NCBI RefSeq assembly: GCF_947492535.1
Contig: NZ_CANLNH010000009.1
Span: forward strand, 124,001-188,000
DNA length: 64,000 nucleotides
Source: an uncultured Dokdonia sp.
GTDB lineage: Bacteria > Bacteroidota > Bacteroidia > Flavobacteriales > Flavobacteriaceae
Direction of reading: 5' to 3'
Positions 41,592 to 49,638 of this stretch are shown here, piece by piece (the first letter of the stretch is position 1; every line of letters starts with the position of its first letter). The notes beneath the pieces were generated by a model, which searched no databases, was not told the origin of the DNA, and saw only the letters and a list, made by a program, of their open reading frames with translations. The translations under genes were made by a program, and so were the position numbers.

Positions 41592-42752
41592 ATGATAACA
41601 ACTCAAACCCTCCTTGATTTCTTTAAAGAAACAAGAAAACATACAGAAACCATCTGTACCCCTTTACAAACCGAAGATTATGTGGTACAACCCATTGTAG
41701 ATGTATCTCCACCCAAATGGCATTTAGGACATACGACATGGTTTTTTGAAGAATTTATATTAAAACACCATAAGCCAGGATATACCATCTTTAGTGATGA
41801 CTTTGCGTTTGTTTTTAACAGCTATTATGAAAGTGTTGGTAAACGTGTAGTTCGTACAGATCGTGGTAATTTATCAAGACCTACCGTTGCACAAGTATAT
41901 GCCTATAGAAAATACGTTACAGAAGGATTGATTGAGCTACTTGAAGAAAGCAAAAATGATGAAATCTTAAAACTGTTGACCATTGGGATCCATCATGAAA
42001 AACAACATCAAGAGCTATTACTTACTGACATCAAATATATTTTAGGAAATAACCCTTTAATGCCTGCATATGACGGCACTTTTTCTGAAAATACGATAGA
42101 AAAACAATCACAAGAATGGATTTCTATTACTGAAGGAATCTACGAAATTGGGCATCAAGGAAACGATTTCTGTTATGATAATGAATTGGGAAGACATAAA
42201 GTATATCTTCATGACTTTGAGATTTCTAATAAATTAGTAACCAATGGTGAATTTATAGAGTTTATAAATGCTAGAGGCTATCAAAAAACCTTACTATGGC
42301 ATGCCGAAGGTTGGGATTGGGTACAAACACAAAAGATTATAGCGCCATTGTATTGGCATCTCATCAATGATGAATGGCATCAATATACGTTTAAAGGATT
42401 ACAAAAAATAGATCCAGAAGCACCGCTAGCACATATTTCTTATTATGAAGCATTTGCCTATGCACAATGGAAAGAAATGCGACTTCCAACCGAGTTTGAA
42501 TGGGAAGTAGCACAATCTCAATTCAATTGGGGACAACGTTGGGAATGGACAGAAAGTGCTTATCTCCCCTACCCTGGATATGCAAAAGAACCGGGTGCTT
42601 TGGGGGAATATAATGGGAAGTTTATGGTCAATCAGAAAGTGCTTCGAGGAGGCTCTGTGGCAACACCTACAAATCATACAAGAGCTACCTATCGCAACTT
42701 CTTTCAGACAGGATTACGCTGGCAATTTACAGGCCTTCGCCTTGTAAAATAA
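41592..42752 (+). CDS. egtB: Ergothioneine biosynthesis sulfoxide synthase EgtB
   Basis: 386 residues. The N-terminal DinB-like domain has the iron-ligand His residues in PPKWHLGHTTWFFEEF and IGIHHEKQHQELLLTD (HxxxH). The C-terminal formylglycine-generating-enzyme-like domain has LVTNGEFIEFINARGYQ, WEWTESAYLPYPGY and LRGGSVATPTNHTRATYRNF. EgtB joins a thiol donor to N-trimethylhistidine using O2. The donor (gamma-glutamylcysteine or cysteine) cannot be told by eye. There is no egtA, egtC or egtE here, as is common outside actinobacteria. It is 38 bp before egtD. Confidence 0.94.
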   Translation: MITTQTLLDFFKETRKHTETICTPLQTEDYVVQPIVDVSPPKWHLGHTTWFFEEFILKHHKPGYTIFSDDFAFVFNSYYESVGKRVVRTDRGNLSRPTVAQVYAYRKYVTEGLIELLEESKNDEILKLLTIGIHHEKQHQELLLTDIKYILGNNPLMPAYDGTFSENTIEKQSQEWISITEGIYEIGHQGNDFCYDNELGRHKVYLHDFEISNKLVTNGEFIEFINARGYQKTLLWHAEGWDWVQTQKIIAPLYWHLINDEWHQYTFKGLQKIDPEAPLAHISYYEAFAYAQWKEMRLPTEFEWEVAQSQFNWGQRWEWTESAYLPYPGYAKEPGALGEYNGKFMVNQKVLRGGSVATPTNHTRATYRNFFQTGLRWQFTGLRLVK

Positions 42753-42790
42753 CTGAAAGATCATACTATTTATTACGACCAACCAATCAT

Positions 42791-43756
42791 ATGACTACAA
42801 AAACAATCACATATACTTCTACCTTTGAAGAAGACGTTATAAAAGGGCTTACTTCTTTTCCCAAATCCTTATCATCAAAATACTTTTATGATAAAAAAGG
42901 AGATAAACTTTTTCAAGATATCATGGCAATGCCTACCTATTATCTTACCAATAGTGAATATGAAATTATCTCTTCTCAACAAGAAGCTATTAGTACTGCT
43001 TTTCAGGGAGAAAACGGATTTGACCTTATTGAACTAGGTGCCGGTGATGGCAAAAAAACCAAAGTCCTATTAAAGTACTTAACCCAACAAAATATAGATT
43101 TTTCATATTTACCCATTGACATAAGTCAGAATGTTTTAGATGGTTTAAAGGAAAGTGTCGAAAAAGAAATTCCAGGTATTGACATAAGACCTCAGCAAGG
43201 CACCTATTTTGAAGTTTTAGAAGACCTAGCTTCCTATAATTCCCGTAAAAAAGTCATTATGGTGTTAGGTTCTAATATTGGAAATTTATTACACCCTAAG
43301 GCTATTGAGTTTTTAGCTAATATTCGAGAAGGAATGAATACTGATGATTTACTATTTATGGGGTTTGACCAAAAGAAAAATCCGCAAACCATCTTAGATG
43401 CCTATAATGATAAAGAAGGTATCACCGCTGCATTTAATAAAAACGTACTCCACAGAATTAATAGTGAACTTGATGCCAATTTTGATGTAGATCAGTTTAC
43501 GCATTGGGAAGTCTATGATCCAGAAACGGGTACTGCAAAAAGCTATTTGGTAAGTAAAAAAGAACAACACGTACGCATAAATAAATTGGAACTCGATGTT
43601 AATTTTAAAGCTTGGGAAACCATTCATACTGAAATCAGTCAGAAATATGATGATACAGTCGTTACTTGGTTAGCAGATGAAGCTGGCTTACAAATTGCAG
43701 ACCAATTTGTTGACAGTAAAGGATTTTACAAGAACTATCTATTCAAAAAGAAATAA
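42791..43756 (+). CDS. egtD: L-histidine N-alpha-methyltransferase EgtD
   Basis: 321 residues, the standard length. It has SLSSKYFYDKKGDKLFQDIM and YYLTNSEYEII (family start), SAM-binding DLIELGAGDGKKTKVLLKYL, and VMVLGSNIGNLLHP-type residues (VIMVLGSNIGN). It methylates histidine three times to hercynine, the substrate of EgtB upstream. Both genes in order egtB-egtD form the minimal ergothioneine pathway, giving an antioxidant thione. Confidence 0.95.
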   Translation: MTTKTITYTSTFEEDVIKGLTSFPKSLSSKYFYDKKGDKLFQDIMAMPTYYLTNSEYEIISSQQEAISTAFQGENGFDLIELGAGDGKKTKVLLKYLTQQNIDFSYLPIDISQNVLDGLKESVEKEIPGIDIRPQQGTYFEVLEDLASYNSRKKVIMVLGSNIGNLLHPKAIEFLANIREGMNTDDLLFMGFDQKKNPQTILDAYNDKEGITAAFNKNVLHRINSELDANFDVDQFTHWEVYDPETGTAKSYLVSKKEQHVRINKLELDVNFKAWETIHTEISQKYDDTVVTWLADEAGLQIADQFVDSKGFYKNYLFKKK

Positions 43757-43776
43757 TCATAATACACACATAAGCT

Positions 43777-44058
43777 ATGAAAGCTATTTGGAACGACACT
43801 ATTATTGCAGAAAGTAATGACACCATCGTCATTGAAGGAAATCACTATTTTCCACATGATAGTATTAAAAAAGAATTTTACGCATCTAGTGACACGCATT
43901 CTGTATGCCCTTGGAAAGGACAAGCACACTATTATACCTTAGATGTAAACGGAAAGCAAAATACAGATGCTGCTTGGTTTTATCCAGAAGTAAGCGAGTT
44001 GGCTACCAGTATTAAAAATCGTGTTGCTTTTTGGAAAGGTGTACAAGTAGTAGAATAA
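43777..44058 (+). CDS. DUF427 domain protein
   Basis: 93 residues, a full-length single DUF427 domain: MKAIWNDTIIAESNDTIVIE, then FYASSDTHSVCPWKGQAHYY (the hallmark Cys-Pro-Trp-Lys-Gly) and DAAWFYPEVSELATSIKNRV. The biochemical function is not known. It follows egtD by 20 bp and is likely in the same transcript. It is convergent with the flippase gene, only 4 bp away. Confidence 0.92.
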   Translation: MKAIWNDTIIAESNDTIVIEGNHYFPHDSIKKEFYASSDTHSVCPWKGQAHYYTLDVNGKQNTDAAWFYPEVSELATSIKNRVAFWKGVQVVE

Positions 44059-44062
44059 TCTA

Positions 44063-45304
44063 CTACAATTCATTCTTTTTCAAAAAGAAGTAACTCACTT
44101 GTAATACAAGTAATATCCCCATTGCAACTACTTGCATCAACACTACTTGAAATAGGTCGTTGTGAAAAAATACGATCAATACTATTTGTAAAATTCCCAT
44201 AAGTGCTGCAATAAGAATAGGAATATAATGATCTAGTGATAAGAAGTAATAAGCAAAAATATTAGACACGGCAAAGAAAGAGGTAGCAAGCGCGTACCAT
44301 CCTAATAAAGAAGCAATCGAAGTATACGCTTCTCCAAATAATAGCTGAACTGAAAAAGCAGGAAATAAAAATGTGAATGCTACAATGGCAGATGCTAATA
44401 CGATGATATACCCAGTATACTTCACAAGTACTGGTTTTGTGTTTTCTCCTTTTTTCTTCTTCTCTACAACTGTTGGCAATAGTAACATAACAAACATCCA
44501 CGTCACGAAATACACCACTCGCCCTATTAAAGCTAATGAGGCATATAACCCAGCTTCTTGAGCAGGAAAATAGTGCTTTACCAATAAGATATCGCTATTA
44601 TTACAGATAATCTGAGTAAGTTCATAACAACCTGTAAGTATAAAAAAGTTAAGAATTGCTTTCTTGTCTTTGGCAGACAGTTGAATTCTGGGATACGTGT
44701 CACCTTGTTTCTTTTTAAGCGGAAAAACACCTGCAAGAAATGAAATTCCAATCCCTATCGCTACGGCTACAGAAGAGTTTATTTGAAAGATACTGATCAG
44801 TAAAAAAGTAAGTGCTAATCGTGTACACATTTCTAACTGATATGTAATAGATAGATTAATAAAATCCTTACTTCCTTGCAGTTCTCCTCTACGTACACTC
44901 ATGATAAAATAAACAGGAATTGCAGTACCAAAAATCACAAACATACTATGTGATTCTGTTTGGAAAATCGTTTGTAAATCTTTTGCAAACCAAATAACCC
45001 CCATACCTAATACCAATGCAAAAGAAACGGCATAGGTATAACACATTTTTATAAAACGATGCAATACCGCAGATTCGAAAATAACGGTAAACTTTGCAAC
45101 AGCAAGTTGAAATGTCATTGCAATAAATGATAGCACTAGCAATAATGTAATGAGTATTGCGGCATCAGAAAAGGCTTTAGGTCCTAACACACGACCTAGT
45201 ACTAAATTATATATATAATTTCCACCGTTTACTAAAAACACACTGATCATAAAGAATTGCTCGGGTGTAATTCGGCGTTTAAGTTGTTTGGTAAGGGCTA
45301 ACAT
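44063..45304 (-). CDS. Polysaccharide/oligosaccharide flippase (MOP superfamily)
   Basis: 413 residues with about 12 membrane helices. The N-terminal part (ISVFLVNGGNYIYNLVLGRV then LGPKAFSDAAILITLLLVLS) matches the RfbX/Wzx-type polysaccharide exporters in the MOP superfamily. It probably moves a lipid-linked sugar or a surface polymer across the inner membrane. No glycosyltransferases are next to it. Two small genes lie upstream on the same strand. The TPR/beta-barrel outer-membrane protein at 46125, divergent from this set, could be part of the same export path. Confidence 0.87.
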   Translation of the reverse strand: MLALTKQLKRRITPEQFFMISVFLVNGGNYIYNLVLGRVLGPKAFSDAAILITLLLVLSFIAMTFQLAVAKFTVIFESAVLHRFIKMCYTYAVSFALVLGMGVIWFAKDLQTIFQTESHSMFVIFGTAIPVYFIMSVRRGELQGSKDFINLSITYQLEMCTRLALTFLLISIFQINSSVAVAIGIGISFLAGVFPLKKKQGDTYPRIQLSAKDKKAILNFFILTGCYELTQIICNNSDILLVKHYFPAQEAGLYASLALIGRVVYFVTWMFVMLLLPTVVEKKKKGENTKPVLVKYTGYIIVLASAIVAFTFLFPAFSVQLLFGEAYTSIASLLGWYALATSFFAVSNIFAYYFLSLDHYIPILIAALMGILQIVLIVFFHNDLFQVVLMQVVAMGILLVLQVSYFFLKKNEL

Positions 45305-45331
45305 ACTTCTAATTTTTATGGTGAGTCTGCT

Positions 45332-45568
45332 TTAAACAGCACATTTACTATACTGTAATTGTTTTCTATTGGTCAATACTTTTTTGAGTCGTTGTATCAT
45401 ATAAATAACCTTATGACTTGTATCCTCTAGGTGATCTAAATTGACCATCACGCTATTACCTTTTTGAAGTTTCTCAAGGATATAACACTTGATTTCTTTT
45501 AATTGGCCTTCTTCGCATTTTCCTTTTATGTAATGCACCGTATTTATTTCTTTAATCGTAAGTTTCAT
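45332..45568 (-). CDS. Small cytoplasmic protein, unknown
   Basis: 78 residues: MKLTIKEINTVHYIKGKCEE ... SVMVNLDHLEDTSHKVIYMI. No signal peptide. The strand-helix pattern with LDHLED and the following helix is slightly like STAS-type domains, but this is not firm. It is 27 bp upstream of the flippase gene and 28 bp downstream of a smaller gene on the same strand, so the three probably form one operon. Confidence 0.65.
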   Translation of the reverse strand: MKLTIKEINTVHYIKGKCEEGQLKEIKCYILEKLQKGNSVMVNLDHLEDTSHKVIYMIQRLKKVLTNRKQLQYSKCAV

Positions 45569-45596
45569 GGTGATTTTATTTTTTAGGATTACTCAT

Positions 45597-45731
45597 TTAT
45601 TGATATAAGTAATACACTGGTTTTTCTTGACGTTTATAGACCAATTGCAATGTGTCTTGTGATCCATCTTTTACTATCGAATTATGTACTACTTTAAGGT
45701 GAGTGCGGTTTGTAATTACTGTAAATTCCAT
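45597..45731 (-). CDS. Very small protein (44 aa), unknown
   Basis: Starts at the ATG at 45731: MEFTVITNRTHLKVVHNSIV, ending PVYYLYQ. It could be an antiparallel beta hairpin protein; no family is recognised. It is the first gene before 45332 and the flippase on the same strand. Support is the open frame, spacing (28 bp) and plausible composition only. Confidence 0.45.
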   Translation of the reverse strand: MEFTVITNRTHLKVVHNSIVKDGSQDTLQLVYKRQEKPVYYLYQ

Positions 45732-45808
45732 ATCTATTGGTGTTTATTCTGATACAAATATGGAATATGAACTGTAGATGTTTGGATGTTTTTCGATGAG
45801 TGGTCATT

Positions 45809-45914
45809 CGCTATAGTTCAATGGTAAGAATATTACTTTATATGAATCTTATGATACTAGGTACGCTCCTGCCTGCCGGCAGGCAGGTTCACGACCAAAA
45901 GGGGGAGTGTAGCG
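45809..45914 (+). other. tRNA-like remnant containing a GC-rich palindrome insert
   Basis: CGCTATA (45809-45815) can pair with TGTAGCG (45908-45914) as a 7-bp acceptor-like stem. Directly after it comes GTTCAATGGTA, as in many tRNA D arms, and GGTTCACGACC, like a T arm. The T-arm region is split by CCTGCCTGCCGGCAGGCAGG (perfect 20-bp palindrome). The anticodon arm does not fold properly, so it cannot be a working tRNA. It may be a decayed tRNA gene or chance. It lies in the 393-bp gap between divergent genes; I see no other feature there. Confidence 0.35.
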
Positions 45915-46124
45915 TTAAAGCGTATACAACATACTTACAATTTCATAATAGACAGCATATTACAAAATCGAATTATAGCACTGCACAAGTCCTAAATGGC
46001 TAGTCATTTGACGTTTACATGTAATAACTGACTACCAAATACCATTTACTTTCGACGAATTGCAACTATCTATAGATTGTATCAGCGTGACTCAAACGTA
46101 CCTTGCTATTGTAAAACAATCACC

Positions 46125-48158
46125 ATGAAATTAGTACTTACAATAGTGTTATTATGTATAGGAATATACGGTCACTCACAAGAGATGAAAACAGGTTTCA
46201 CCTATTTAGAAACGGGTCAATATCAAAAAGCCGAACATTTTTTTGAAACAGTATTACAAGAATACTCTTCTAACAAGACAGCACGTCTATGTTATGGACG
46301 CGCTATAGGATTACAAGGAAAAACAACAGAAGCAAAAGCATGGTTTACTACGTTAAAATCAGACTACCCTACAGATTTTGAAGTAGCACTAAATTATGCA
46401 GAAGCATTATTATGGAATAAAGACTATCAAGAAGCACGTACGTTTTACAAAACATTACTTAAGGAACAACCAGAAAGCTTCTCTGCTTTATTAGGATATG
46501 CCAATACACTTTCAAATCTTAAAGTGTATGATGACGCATTGAACTATGTAAATAAAGCCTTAGGCGTACAACCTGGCAATGCTAATGCTATGAATTCTCG
46601 TAAGTATATCCGTTTAGGAAAAGCTTCTGCACATATGCAAGAAGAGTCCTTTGATATAGCTATTGCTCTTCTACAGGAAAACATGGTAGATTTCCCAACA
46701 GATAAAGATTCTCAAAGCTTGTTAGCTAATATTTATCTATTACAAAAAGAATATGAAAAAGCAACAGCAGTATATACAGCCATGACAGACTCAGTGGCAT
46801 CTTATACTGGACGTTCACTTGTTGCTCATACAAATCACAAGGAAAAAGAGGCGTTATCCTTAGCAAAAAATGCCGTTACGATAGCTGTCAAAACTACAGA
46901 TAGTACAAAAATAATAATCGCTAAAGAACGATACATACAAGCCTTATTATGGAATGGCAAATATGCCGAAGCAAAAACAGCCATCACACAAGTATCAGAA
47001 GCATTCCCAGAAAACACAAAAACAGCTAGTTTACTAGCTACCTATGGAATGTATACTGGAAATTTTAAAAAGAGCATTACTACCTATGAAAAGATGCTTG
47101 CTAAAGATTCAACCTCTTTTGATGGAAATCTTGGCATTGCAAATGCGTATAGAGCACAAGGAAATCTTACCAAAGCGTATACGTATGCGCAAAAGACATT
47201 GCAATTTTATCCAAATCAAAAAGATGCCATAGGTTTGATCAAAACTATTGAAAACACCCTTTCTCCAGTTATCAATACAAATGCAGCGTATACCGTAGAT
47301 AATGGAAATAATGAAGCGTATGCAATCAATGCAACTGTAACCATTCCTTTTTCTGAGCGATTTAAAATATTTGCTCAATATGGATATAGAACTACAGAGA
47401 ATACGGTAAGCCAGCAAATGGCATATAATACGACACTGGGTCTGGGTGCACATTATCGTGTACTCAATAATACTTGGGTAGAAAGTAGTTTAGGTTTTAT
47501 AAAAGCCAATGCACCTTCTAATGAGTATACCGATGTAAACGGATCTTTATTTTTAACATCTAGACCGTTACCATTACAATATTTAAAAGTAGGATATAGT
47601 AGAGAGTTACAGAACTTTAATGCCTCTCTTATAGATGAGAAAATATTTATGAATAACTATACCCTGAATTACAATATGGGAACCAACGTTAATTTGGGTT
47701 GGTACACAGGATATACCTACACCTCACAAACCGACGGGAATACTCGTCATTTATTATTTACTTCGTTGTATTATACATTTACAAAGCGTCCTGCACTTAA
47801 GGGAGGTATTAATTACCAATTCTTAGGTTTTAAAAACCAAGTGCCGACTTTATACTTTAGCCCTTCAAAATACCAGGCGTTAGAAGCATTTTTAGACCTT
47901 CAAGGAAAAAAGAACCACTGGACGTATAGTGCCAATATCGCAGGCGGATATCAGTTTATAGAAAATAATAGTGCTACTAGTCTTTTTAGAGCTGAAGCGA
48001 AATTGACCTATGATCTCACTGGACGTTTTCAAGTAGGTGGGTATGGAAAATACAGCACAATTGCTTCAGAAACAGCTGCCGGTTTTGAATTTATGGAAAT
48101 AGGTGTGAAATTAAGATGGCAGCTTACAAAGAAGCCTCTATTTAAAATAGAGAAGTAG
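46125..48158 (+). CDS. TPR and beta-barrel outer-membrane protein
   Basis: About 677 residues from MKLVLTIVLLCIGIYGHSQ, a signal peptide; an upstream Met in the same frame is not followed by a signal-like sequence. Residues up to about 380 are TPRs (TGFTYLETGQYQKAEHFFET, TARLCYGRAIGLQGKTTEAK, FDGNLGIANAYRAQGNLTKA). The C-terminal 280 residues alternate polar and hydrophobic residues with aromatic ends (FAQYGYRT, GLGAHYRVL, ALKGGINYQFLGF), and end LRWQLTKKPLFKIEK, as in an outer-membrane barrel. The plan resembles polysaccharide-export porins such as PgaA, or YaiO-type proteins. It could serve with the divergent flippase. Confidence 0.8.
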   Translation: MKLVLTIVLLCIGIYGHSQEMKTGFTYLETGQYQKAEHFFETVLQEYSSNKTARLCYGRAIGLQGKTTEAKAWFTTLKSDYPTDFEVALNYAEALLWNKDYQEARTFYKTLLKEQPESFSALLGYANTLSNLKVYDDALNYVNKALGVQPGNANAMNSRKYIRLGKASAHMQEESFDIAIALLQENMVDFPTDKDSQSLLANIYLLQKEYEKATAVYTAMTDSVASYTGRSLVAHTNHKEKEALSLAKNAVTIAVKTTDSTKIIIAKERYIQALLWNGKYAEAKTAITQVSEAFPENTKTASLLATYGMYTGNFKKSITTYEKMLAKDSTSFDGNLGIANAYRAQGNLTKAYTYAQKTLQFYPNQKDAIGLIKTIENTLSPVINTNAAYTVDNGNNEAYAINATVTIPFSERFKIFAQYGYRTTENTVSQQMAYNTTLGLGAHYRVLNNTWVESSLGFIKANAPSNEYTDVNGSLFLTSRPLPLQYLKVGYSRELQNFNASLIDEKIFMNNYTLNYNMGTNVNLGWYTGYTYTSQTDGNTRHLLFTSLYYTFTKRPALKGGINYQFLGFKNQVPTLYFSPSKYQALEAFLDLQGKKNHWTYSANIAGGYQFIENNSATSLFRAEAKLTYDLTGRFQVGGYGKYSTIASETAAGFEFMEIGVKLRWQLTKKPLFKIEK

Positions 48159-48183
48159 TATATTTTACTTTATAGTTTTAAAG

Positions 48184-48223
48184 AAAGAGGCTCCTATTCG
48201 CTTGTGAATAGGAGCCTCTTTTA
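48184..48223 (+). terminator. Intrinsic terminator
   Basis: AAGAGGCTCCTATTC - loop - GAATAGGAGCCTCTT with a T run; a very strong stem of about 15 bp. Confidence 0.92.
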
Positions 48224-48297
48224 GTTTTGTATATAAACTCTTTTAAGGATCTTAACGATAGAAAAAGTAACTTTATACACTAATTAGAAATTATAGA

Positions 48298-49062
48298 ATG
48301 AGTGAATTTGACATTGTAATGTCTGAAAGATCAGATTTTGAACTTTACGAGATTATTTATTATAAAGAAGGCAGTTACAGACAGGAAGCATTAGATGCTG
48401 CCAAAAAGGAATTTGATGCGAGAGCTATTAGTTCAGAGAAAATTGCTCAATTCGAACAAAAGATTCAAAAAGCTAATCAACTAAAATTAGAAAAAGAAAA
48501 AGAAAAAACTGAACTCAAAAACAAAGCAATCAGTTATAGTAAATTCCTAATTCCCACAGAAAAAGATACGCTTCCAAAAACCATACTTTCCCTTTGTATT
48601 TTTTTGAGTATCTCCTACATATACTATTTATTTAATGATATTAGGATGATCATAGCCTTCTTTGAAGACATTGCAAATTGGGATCTAAGCTATATAGAAT
48701 ATTTATTTCCCTATATCCTGTTTCCAATAGGTATATATGGATTATGGAAAAGTAAAAAATATGGATGGTATTTAATCGTTGGGCTCCAAACATACTTAGC
48801 ATTTTCAACTATTTATTCTGGAATAATTTCATATAAATATTCTATGGGGAGTACTGACGGACTTTCTGCAATACTAGATACTTTATTTCCAAGACCTACT
48901 ATCTTAAGTATCATTTTACTTTTTGTAGTTTTATTTGGAATCGTATACTTTTTAAATCGGATTAAAGTCTTAGAAATTTTTAAAATTAAAAGAACCAACG
49001 GACTACTCTTTGTGCTTGTTGTTTTTGCTATAACAAGTATTTTGTGGTGGAGTTTAATCTAA
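48298..49062 (+). CDS. Integral membrane protein, unknown
   Basis: 254 residues. A helical, charged N-terminal region of about 80 residues (for example YYKEGSYRQEALDAAKKEFD and the Lys/Glu-rich LKLEKEKEKTELKNKA) precedes about five membrane helices (SLCIFLSISYIYYLF, YLFPYILFPIGIYGLW, WYLIVGLQTYLAFSTIY, ILLFVVLFGIVYFL, LLFVLVVFAITSILWW). No family is recognised. The gene at 49078 follows by 15 bp and is also a membrane protein, so the two form an operon. Confidence 0.72.
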   Translation: MSEFDIVMSERSDFELYEIIYYKEGSYRQEALDAAKKEFDARAISSEKIAQFEQKIQKANQLKLEKEKEKTELKNKAISYSKFLIPTEKDTLPKTILSLCIFLSISYIYYLFNDIRMIIAFFEDIANWDLSYIEYLFPYILFPIGIYGLWKSKKYGWYLIVGLQTYLAFSTIYSGIISYKYSMGSTDGLSAILDTLFPRPTILSIILLFVVLFGIVYFLNRIKVLEIFKIKRTNGLLFVLVVFAITSILWWSLI

Positions 49063-49077
49063 AAACTATAACTAATA

Positions 49078-49536
49078 ATGGAATCCAAAATATTAAGACC
49101 GAAAAAAACAAAAAGCATAATACTTATAGTCATTAGTATTTTATTTGTACTTGGAGGGTATCTGATGCTTGAAGAAAAATTCTTCATAGGTATTATTACC
49201 ATCATTTTCTTTGGATTAGGAATCATCATATTTACAATCCAATTATTCCCAAACACTTCATATTTAAAATTAACCAAAGAGGGGTTTGAAATGCGAACTC
49301 TTTTCAAATCCAATTTTACTAAATGGAGTGATGTTAAAGAGTTCAGCACAGACTATATCGGACCTAATAAAATGGTCATGTTAAACTATAATGAAGAGCA
49401 CACAAAATATAAAAACGGGAAAAAGATTGCTAAAATACTTTCTGGAAGCGAAGGGGCTTTACCTGATACTTATGGAATGTCTGCTAAAGCATTGACGCAA
49501 CTTATGAATGAATGGAAAGCTAAACATAATATGTAG
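49078..49536 (+). CDS. STM3941-family membrane protein
   Basis: 152 residues. Two membrane helices near the start (IILIVISILFVLGGYLM, GIITIIFFGLGIIIFTIQL) are followed by a PH-like soluble domain (LKLTKEGFEMRTLFKSNFTK, WSDVKEF) and the C-terminal SEGALPDTYGMSAKALTQLM then NEWKAKH. This arrangement and the ending PDTYGMSA...LMNEW agree with proteins annotated as the STM3941 family. The function is not known. Confidence 0.75.
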   Translation: MESKILRPKKTKSIILIVISILFVLGGYLMLEEKFFIGIITIIFFGLGIIIFTIQLFPNTSYLKLTKEGFEMRTLFKSNFTKWSDVKEFSTDYIGPNKMVMLNYNEEHTKYKNGKKIAKILSGSEGALPDTYGMSAKALTQLMNEWKAKHNM

Positions 49537-49565
49537 TAATAATATGTATCACATTCTATTTTCCT

Positions 49566-49608
49566 AAACAAAAAAGCCCCCATGGGCCCTACCCCACGGA
49601 GACTTTTT
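49566..49608 (-). terminator. Probable terminator of T9SS protein gene
   Basis: On the minus strand AGTCTCCGTGGG can pair imperfectly with CCCATGGGGGCT, followed by six T. Confidence 0.6.
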
Positions 49609-49638
49609 CTCACCATAAAATCAATTAAAAACTAATCA

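Noticed and set aside
45800..46003. Plus-strand frame encoding LLPAGRQV
   Set aside because: LPAGRQV is the translation of the GC-rich palindrome, a frequent false protein in Bacteroidota annotations; the frame also runs through the tRNA-like remnant.
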